Assembly (NCBI RefSeq): GCF_000699445.3
Contig: NC_067197.1
Location: 22,923,809-22,987,808, forward strand
Length of the DNA stretch: 64,000 bases
Source: Schistosoma haematobium
Taxonomy: Eukaryota > Platyhelminthes > Trematoda > Strigeidida > Schistosomatidae
Direction of reading: 5' to 3'
The notes beneath the pieces were generated by a model. The model saw only the letters and a list, made by a program, of their open reading frames with translations. It was not told the DNA's origin and ran no database searches. A program made the position numbers and the translations under genes. Numbering within the stretch: position 1 is the first letter of the stretch; each line of letters begins with the position of its first letter. Below are positions 56,213 through 64,000 of the stretch, piece after piece.

Positions 56213-58985
56213 CACCTGTGCAATAACTGCGACGGCAGATTAGAGGACAACGAATTGTCGATCAGACCAAAGACGCGCAGACATACTCTGTTTATATACC
56301 AATCAAACAGACCACATCGTACCACAAAATAGAAAATAACATTGTACAATATTGACCAGTAGGAAAATGACACATGAAATAAATATTGACCAATAAGAAA
56401 ATGACACCATCTCAAGTCCAAGGATAGAGTTAGACTTAACATAATAATTCTTGGGATATTTTCCTGAATATCTCAACAACCTGGAAGATTCTTTTCTAGG
56501 GTTGTGTATGAAAATCCCCTCATACATGCACTTGCAATTTACTCCTCTCGATTCCTTCAGATATATATTCTGGTAATCCTTTTGTTTTCACTTAAGATTG
56601 TACCATTTTTATTTTATTGTAATTTCCCTTACGTATTGACTAAATTTCCATGCTTTTCGTGAACCCCAATTATTTTGTTCGAGTTAATAATTAGTCATGT
56701 CGGCAGTCACATTGGGTCGCTTTTCGTGCCTGAAGTTGACCCTCGTTCCATTGATAGAAGAAACCAAACTGGTAGTGAATAGGTCTCTGTTTAGATCGTG
56801 GAACAGTCACAGTGCAGTTAGCGGTCACCTGTTCAAGAATACAAAGCTTTTCAATATTCTATATAAAATAATAGGAGATATAATGCCTATACGAAATAGA
56901 GAAGTTAACGAAAACTTGAGCTCTATCGTTTTGAGGTCAACTCTTAACTAATCAATCCAAGTTGTTAAACACTTCCCTTTTTGATTGTGTTCGTTGTAAT
57001 TACTGGAACTGTGAATCTTTTGATCATGAATCGAAGCACTCTTCAAGAACTAGAAACACTGCCTTTTATAGCACAATTTAATATTATCTTTCGAACGACC
57101 TGTTCGTGATCTATCTAGAAAAGGTAGAATGGCATCTATTTGTTGCACCCAATTTGACCACTGATTGAACAATTATTGATTGGATAACTTATTGAACTGT
57201 CATTTACCCATTATCTTGTTTTGGTTTCAATTGAACGATAGCACGTATCTTAACTAACCTAGAAGTTACTCATCATTCCGAAACAATTTAGTTTAAAAAC
57301 TACAGAATCTGACCAGGGACCATCTGTTTTGATAGCTAAAGGTATCCACTTCTCTAATTGTCATAATGTCTACAAAATGAGTACTAATATTTACCTCCTG
57401 TTGTGAGAAAGTCATTGCTACAACACATACCTTAGTGCAAAAATCTTTCATTTTTCTATGATTCTCATAAATCACATTAAAGTTGTTTTACTCTACACTC
57501 TGGTTATAACGGTGGCCATGTTGATTTATTCTCCCCTTACTTGTAACTTTAACTTGTAGCGTGGCGTCGTGTCGAGATTAACTATGAACACCGCTACAAA
57601 GAAACACGTGCCAAATTAATCAGAAGGCGTAGGTTGAACGTAACCAAAGAAACCCATAAAATCTCCGAGAAGCCAAATACCAGAAGGCAATTAATGGACC
57701 AAGTCGAGATATTTATTTGCTGGCGATCTCGTGGCATCGAAAGGATACCGAGATCGTGCCAGGATACAAGCTTGGTTACAGAACGTAACCGAATTCGCGC
57801 GAAGTTACAATCGAAGTGCCAGAACAAGAATGGAAGCACGATATAGCTGTCATTAGCACAGTCAAACAAAAGCACGTTAAAACAAACACTGGTACAGTTG
57901 GTTATAATAATAATTGTTTTTATTAAACCAGTCGTGTTCTCGTGATAAATGTGAGTCACTACAGACTGACTAGAAGTGTTGATTTTCGATCGACAAATGA
58001 AGCCAATCTTCAGAACTGGAAACATACATTGTTGTAACAAGTAACTAAGTCTATAATCCTTCATAAGTTTATTGTTGATATTTTTATCCAGTCAGACATC
58101 ATTTCCTAAAAAAGACGTACGTAAGCTATCCAGAAAAGGTAGGACAATGCTCCCTTACTGATAAAAACGTTTACTTTTGGCACTGAGGGTGATAATCTTA
58201 TGTCCTTTATCAATTGAGCTCCTTAAACAATTGTGGCAATATTTGTGAAGTTTAGACACATTAAAACATATGATGATAATAATAATATATTTCTGCATGA
58301 GCATGTACACTCCATTTTTACAGGCATGATCTATAAATTACAACATTTGTTGGCGCACAGCATGCTTCCCAACCTATTAAGTTTATAGTTGTTATAAAGT
58401 AGACTCGTAGAGCGCTTACTGTAAACTATGACCTTGAGGAGACGCGTACGTCAAGTTTGTTCCAGACATCAGAAGTTCCATAGGTGTGCCCTCAGAGCAA
58501 GGTTCTGAAGAAAAAAAGAGAGACAGAAGAGCACCAACGCACTTGGATATGAACGCCAAACGTTGCTTAACATTGTGTAGTAGAACAGACATAATTATAA
58601 TAAATTAGATTAAACTCATGTTATCTCTTGTTAGAGTGAAATGAAGTCAGAGGCTTCATATAAGAGAGTGTTGTAATAAAGAACAATGAGTTGTGTTGTT
58701 TAAGAAGTTGAAGTAGGCTCACATGAAGGAAGTGAAGTCAAGGTTGGTACAAGGAAAGCGGTTCATTAGAAGGGAGTGTGTATATAGAGGGTGGTGTTAA
58801 GAATACTAATGATCATATCTTTTATTGTCTCATTTTTTCTTTCTTTTCTTTCTTTGTCTATCTGCCAGCCACACAGTCCTACAGTAAAAGTCCGAGTCAG
58901 CATACTGTAGGTTGTCTTGGTAGAATAGCTAATCCAGCATAAAATTGGAAACATGAGCCTGAGTGGTGAGCGTAGGAACACAATC
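56213..58985. other. Non-coding region
   Basis: No gene recognised. Frames at 56697-56951 (plus) and 57594-58064 (minus, 156 codons, Ile/Leu/Cys-rich) have no recognisable domain. GC-richer sequence at 57540-57850 may be an old element. Confidence 0.4.
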
Positions 58986-59165
58986 TATATCACAGATTGA
59001 TTGACTTATTCTCAAACATAATGAGGCTGATACATGCAAAACCTTCTGCCCCACAAATACAGGTGGATTGAAGTTATCACCCTCACCATCAATGCTTGCT
59101 GGTCAGTAACTTCACCCTCGCTCCTTTTGTGATGTTAGGCTCATTTAGGCTTATTTGTGGATATA
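58986..59165 (+). repeat. Unclassified repeat U, plus copy
   Basis: Shares ordered blocks with the reverse complement of 63490-63680: GGTGGATTGAAGTTATC, TGCTGGTCAGTAAC, CCTTTTGTGATGTTAGGCTC. No coding signal. Confidence 0.7.
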
Positions 59166-59954
59166 TATCATACCTCACTCAATCCTCTGTTGGAAAACAC
59201 TATTTCTATAAGTACCATTTTACAGGCTTTTCAGGCAGTTACAAGTTATGGACTATGGGTAAGGCATCGACGCAGTGCTTTAATTGATTACAGTATAAAG
59301 TATAGTTCGCCAATTACAGTTTAAGCATTTAAAAGAGTATAATGTAGGATGGTTGTTTATTAAAGCAGGCGGAAAAGTATAGAAGTATATGAGTTGTAGA
59401 TAAGCTAACGAGTGGATAAATAGTATTAATTGCCAGTCAACATAGTGTACAGAAGAGTAAAAAGCCAATAAAGAATAAACAGGAAGAAACTCACACTAAC
59501 TTGGTGCTGATGCTATTTTGTGTTGTCCTTACCAGCTGATGGGTGACAGGCTCCATAGATGCAAGATCACTGGTAGTAGGCTGTTTTCTTGACGTTTTAG
59601 GATGGTAGTGAGTGTCCCCCAATCGACCGAGTTTAGTTGAACAGTATCGATAGACCCAAAGAGTTACCTGGTTACTTTAAGTGAAGAAGTAGTGTGGTAA
59701 AAGTAACTAATACAACTGCAAAGAAGGAAAAATAAGACAAACTGAACTTCAAGTCCGTTTTAGTCTAGACATGAAGCGAGCCTATGATGTCTGAGTGGGG
59801 CGCAGATGTGTTCTTAAGTGCTAGATTAGTGAAAGTGAGAGCTTGATCAAGCAATTTTGCAAACATGTAATTCATCTGCCATGTGTATTTCGGAGGAAAG
59901 ACTGTTCCATACTATCGCATACTTGACGGGGGAGAAGTTTTCCCGAGTTTTTGA

Positions 59955-60203
59955 TCAGTATTTTTCAACTTTGACGGTAGATACTTTGTTTCGAATTTCG
60001 TATTCATGTGAATCTCGGGCAAGAACTATCTTACATGTTGAATAAGTAAGGTTTTTGAGTAGTTTGAAGTAGAGAATCAAATTAGACCTAAGCCTTCTCT
60101 CCCAAAGTGGTGCTATTCCTAAGACTTGGCATCGTGAACTGTAGTCAATGACTGAGTCAGTCTTAAGTACTTTGCGGGTGAAGTCTCGTTGTATTCCTTC
60201 CAC
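59955..60203 (-). pseudogene. CR1-type LINE C-terminal segment
   Basis: EGIQRDFTRKVL, YSSRCQVLGIAPLWERRLRS and YFKLL are the conserved region downstream of the reverse transcriptase in CR1/Jockey elements. It is frameshifted relative to the frame ending at 60163, and a further piece (YAIVWNSLSSEI) continues after a stop at about 59930-59870. Confidence 0.8.
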
Positions 60204-61623
60204 CTCTTACTATATCAGATAGGCGTAGGTTAGAAAGCAAGAACGAGCAGTATTCAACGATAAGTCTTACACAAACTTTATAACGAAGGATTTTAAATTC
60301 ATTTTGATAGAAATTACGGAGAATGAAGCCAAGCGATTTCCGCATTCTAGATGCTTTAGCTGAGATGTGTTCAGGGAAATTAAGACTGTGTGAGTAATGT
60401 ACCCCTAGGTCAGTTACTGATGCCATTCTGGGCAGTGTGTGGTCGCTAAGTGTTAGTTTCATTTTAAGAGACGTGTGTCCTATACATAACCAGACGCATT
60501 TCTCTGTGTTGAGCCCTAACCTCCAGAGTTTGCACCAGACGTCTACCATGTTGAGTTCATGCTGGATTGTTTGCATAGTACTACTTAAATTGCAAATGTC
60601 AGTTTTATAGATGACTTTTAAGTCATCGGCATAGAGGTAGGTCTTGCCTGTGCAAAAGCACTTGCATATATTGTTGATGTAGATTTTAAAGAGCAATGGA
60701 CCCAATACACTACCCTGCACAACACCACTGGTTCTTGGTCGAGGTGTAGATGTTGTAGAGTTAATCTTGGTTATTTGATATCTTTTCGTAAGAAAAGACT
60801 TGATCCATTGCAAAAGGGGATTTATAATTCCAACTGACTTAAGCCTGTTGATTAGAAGATTATGAGGTACTTTATCAAAGGCTTTCTTAATATCGAAGTA
60901 TAGTATAATAACTAGTTTCTTCTGGTCGCGTATACGAGTAACCTCCTTAAAAAAGTCTATCAGACATGTACTGCACGAACTTGTTCTAATAAAGCCGTGT
61001 TGTGACGAGTCTATTAGATCTTCATTAAGTAAGTGATTAGATAGTTCATTTTGTATCACTTTTTTCATTATGCGTGATATAACTGGAGTGATATTTATGG
61101 GTCTGTAGTTTTCGACCAGGTTTCTCGGTCCGGATTCGTGTTTGGGAACAACATACGTTACCTCCCAGGTTTCCGGACATGTATCTGTCTCTAAGGATGA
61201 TGTGTATATTGTTAGTAATAGCGTCTGTATGTCCGGTTCTGACATTTTATAAAGGACTGAAGGGAAGCCATCGGCACCAGAACTCGCGTTCGGCTTAGGG
61301 GTTTTGATGAAGGTATGTATACTCCTAATGTCGAAGTTTATGGTGCTAAGATAATTTTTGCTGATGCACTTTATGTTGATATCTGGGGCATGAGAGGTAT
61401 TCCCATTGTCGAAAAACCATTCACTTAATAGTTCATATATGATGATTTGGTCATTATATGTCACTCCATGGTGCATTAAGGAGCGAATAATGTGATCTGC
61501 GTTCTTTCTTACGCGTTTTACGAGGAGACAACATGAGGCGTGGGCTTTAGATGCAGCGGTGAGCAGAGTACGTTCCCCCGTCTGTTTATGCTTGTTGTGT
61601 TGACTTTGTACTCCATCAAGCAC
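60163..61623 (-). pseudogene. CR1-type LINE reverse transcriptase
   Basis: Reverse transcriptase blocks in order: SSGADGFPSVLYK (about residue 115), NYRPINITPVISRIMKKVI, SSQHGFIRTSSC, ILYFDIKKAFDKVPHNLL, TSGVVQGSVLGPLLF and TYLYADDLKV with the intact Asp pair. About 486 residues are open. The frame begins after a stop that separates it from the endonuclease, and ends in a frameshift near 60200. Confidence 0.9.
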
Positions 61624-61656
61624 AGAGTATATGTGGTGCCGGGCACTGAAGTTTTT

Positions 61657-62037
61657 TCATATATAGTGCGTCCTTTTTAGTGTTTGCAGTTTAGACCTAG
61701 TCTTTTGTTTTGTATAGGAAGTAATTGTTTTAAAAGCAATTTTAGAGAGTATAGTAGAGTCTAGTGCAGATTTGGCGGTGGTATTGAATATTTCTAATAT
61801 TTCTAAGAGATTATCACTGGTAAAGAAACTGCTCCAACCAGAGTGCTTTATTAGAAATCGAAAGTTTTCCCAGTCAGCATTTGCACAGTCTCTATATTGG
61901 AAACGCGTATTTAATGTTTTTAATTTGTCGCACATGGCAAGAATCGGAAGGGTGCAGAGGACTATTTTATGATCGCTGTTGTGAAGCTTTTCGCCAACCA
62001 CCACTGATGTTAGTATGACATTATGACAGAATATCAA
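61657..62037 (-). pseudogene. CR1-type LINE endonuclease C-terminus
   Basis: GEKLHNSDHKIVLC carries the terminal SDH motif of the APE endonuclease. A linker follows (RDCANADWENFRFLIKHSGW). It ends in TGA at 61657, a few codons before the reverse transcriptase frame. Confidence 0.82.
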
Positions 62038-62199
62038 ATCAAGAATGTTGCGATTTCGTGTAGACAGGTGTTTATGTTATTGCCAACTGTGTATGTCTGA
62101 GGACCTAGAGTATGGTTTCAAAGCACAATGGGCCAGAATGTGTCGTCCAGTTGACTGTGGGAAGGTTGAAATCTTGCTTAATAAATACTTTACTAAAAG

Positions 62200-62656
62200 A
62201 GACTTAAACTGAGTAGTCATACCTTAACTATTCGTTAAGGAAATTTATCTGCTCTGCTTCCCATCATTTTTTTTTCTTGCACCCTTTTTCAGCCCCCTTG
62301 AGATATGCTACTGAAAACAGATATGGAACGGGTGATTTCGTCCTGTACCATCATTAAATCTTCAGATATCCCAAAGGGATATAAGGTTGTGATTTCTAGA
62401 AGCACTAAACTTCAATGGATCTATGCTTGACCATCAGTTGCATGTCGCAACGCAATCTTCATAAAGCGCGCCAACTGTGATACTGACTAAAACCATCTGA
62501 ATTCATATCTTATAAAATATCAACCCCGCTGAGTAATTTACTGCAGTAGAAATTGCATCATTTGTAACAATTTGATCGTGCCTGTTGACTTGGCACGCCT
62601 CATGTAACAAACTGTCATTTGAGAATAAATTATTATTATTATTATTATTATTATTA
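62200..62656 (+). mobile_element. LINE-type 3' end with (TTA)n tail
   Basis: TTGACTTGGCACGCCTCATG, then GAGAATAAATTATTATT and about ten TTA units (62627-62656), resembles a CR1-type 3' terminus on the plus strand. The body upstream (from about 62200) has no recognisable coding sequence. Confidence 0.5.
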
Positions 62657-63489
62657 ACAAATACATTACTATACACGCACTTCTGTTCTCCATTGCTCGG
62701 GTTGTGATAACTTAACTCTAAATCATCTACTGTCTATATTTATAGACTGTAGCCACATTTATATTATACTCTATGTTTGGCTATATCACTGGAAGCACAA
62801 CAATCTTACTGGAATCTTCAGTCATTTATAATTGTGGACTCTGGTACCAAACTCAGTCTTAACACGCACAAGCAAGCTGAATTAAGTAACTTCCCTAATT
62901 TTTATTGTGTTTATAAAGTATAACTGATATATTATAACATTACTGTTTCCATGCAATAACTTTATTACTATTTTTGAGTTCAGATATTGTTAGGTCCGTC
63001 ACACTACCGTTCTTGACCCTCTAACACATCAGATTTACTTTTCTTCCTTTTTTCCTCCTTCTCTCTCTTTTCCTCTTACACAAATTTTATTCCTCAATAT
63101 CCAAAGTTCATAACTTGAAGCCTATCATATTTTGGTACACGTAAACAAATTAACTTATTTATTCACTTGATTATACATTTATTATCGTTTATTCTTATTC
63201 CACCTTCTTAAACACGCTTATAAAAATGTTCACATGCTTCACGTTTATTTTCTACATTTTTTCTTTTCTCTTTCTTCAAAGTCAACTTAATATTCTTCCA
63301 ACTTCTACAGAACTTGTTTAAATAGGGGGAATATTGTGCAAACATTTTTAAACTTATGTATAACTGCATTTCCGAAAGATCACAGAACGATTTATTCACG
63401 GCCCTTATGTACCAATAAGCCGTTTGTGAGCAGTGATAATAATGTTAGATCTCGCAAGAAATATTAATAATATAGAACCAAAAGGCAGT
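62657..63489. other. Non-coding region
   Basis: No gene recognised. A pyrimidine-rich patch lies at 63030-63090. Confidence 0.4.
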
Positions 63490-63680
63490 ATTCATACTTA
63501 CCACAAACGTAAGAGAGCCTAACATCACAAAAGGAGGGAGGGTGGCGTTACTGACCAGCAAACATGAAGGTGGGGAGATAACTTCAATCCACCCATTTCT
63601 GTAGGGCAGAACATTTTGTTTAATTACGGCTCCTTATGGTTTAGTGGGATGTCACGAGCTTATGGTATTGATGCTGATTT
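63490..63680 (-). repeat. Unclassified repeat U, minus copy
   Basis: Reverse complement of the repeat at 58986-59165, with moderate divergence. The two copies bracket the CR1-type LINE at a distance. Confidence 0.7.
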
Positions 63681-64000
63681 ATCACGCAAAATACCTCTTT
63701 AAATCGTGTTACGAACGCTGAATTGGTCTCACTTCCTATCCAGAAATCCTATTACAAGCAAACTAAACAATTCGCTAATATACGAAGCCTACTCAAGACC
63801 CTATAATACCTGAAGAAAAAATAATAATACAAAAAAAACGAAAGGGGCTCTAATAGCTTCGATAATAAAAGGAAGATAGCCAATTGTATATCACAATACT
63901 GTTTCTAGCACTATATTTTATTTTATAATCACACATAATCCCATAATCTCAGCTCCTTTCCGAATCGCCTCCATTTGTCAGTTGTATGTCCACTCACACC

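Larger units (their letters stand above)
59830..62190 (-). mobile_element. CR1/Jockey-type LINE (SR1-like), 5'-truncated
   Basis: From the truncated endonuclease (about 62190) through reverse transcriptase to the C-terminal region near 59830, on the minus strand. The residual endonuclease includes QDFNLPTVNW-like sequence (62180-62150) and the SDHKIV motif near 61975. At least three breaks separate the coding blocks. Confidence 0.85.

Noticed and set aside
57594..58064. 156-codon minus-strand frame
   Set aside because: Long but with no recognisable domain. The overlapping plus-strand GC-richer patch suggests a decayed element, so I did not call a gene.
1..64000. CRISPR arrays, operons, bacterial-type promoters
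   Set aside because: The spliced gene, LINEs and SINEs show a eukaryotic nuclear genome, and no regularly spaced short repeats occur.

Overview
The window looks like nuclear DNA of a blood fluke (Schistosoma; species not resolvable by eye). The evidence is high AT content, SR2-like RTE retrotransposons, Penelope-like elements, CR1-like LINEs, and tRNA-derived SINEs of the S-malpha type that carry a hammerhead ribozyme. One host gene also shows the schistosome pattern of tiny 5' introns followed by large 3' introns.

The one confident host gene is an LPCAT3/MBOAT5-type lysophospholipid acyltransferase on the minus strand, from a start ATG at 52516 to a stop at 18823. I could place eleven exons by homology and splice sites. 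Ten are solid and one, at 36226-36296, is tentative. The first two introns are 47 and 40 nt. Later introns reach 12.4 kb and hold most of the mobile elements. A 111-bp block containing the tentative exon is repeated exactly on the far side of exon 8.

Layout. 1-2518: AT-rich DNA with no recognised gene. 2519-5790: a relic RTE plus a better preserved RTE inserted into an older repeat. 6135-6300: an old SINE with a ribozyme relic. 6444-14343: a giant inverted repeat with 2,942-bp arms of at least 99% identity and a 2,016-bp spacer. 14424-15101: two inverted SINE copies, one with an intact hammerhead core. 15102-18822: no gene seen. 18823-52516: the LPCAT3-like gene. Its intron between exons 9 and 8 holds an RTE (target duplications at 24211 and 33544), inside which a Penelope-like insertion (duplications at 25086 and 31012) was in turn invaded by a second RTE-like element and tail-type repeats. 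Its intron between exons 6 and 5 holds a decayed RTE-like element, a head-to-head Penelope fragment and a 176-bp-arm inverted repeat beside a possible two-exon gene remnant. 53778-54104: an unidentified open frame. 55036-56212: a truncated RTE. 59830-62190: a CR1-like LINE. The remainder is non-coding repeats and microsatellites.

Apart from the acyltransferase, all recognisable coding capacity belongs to selfish elements, all visibly broken by stops, frameshifts, deletions or a mutated catalytic motif. The most unusual features are the long inverted repeat, the recurrence of inverted arrangements at several scales, the ribozyme SINE with inverted flanks, the duplicated exon block, and an in-frame TGA shared by two RTE copies.
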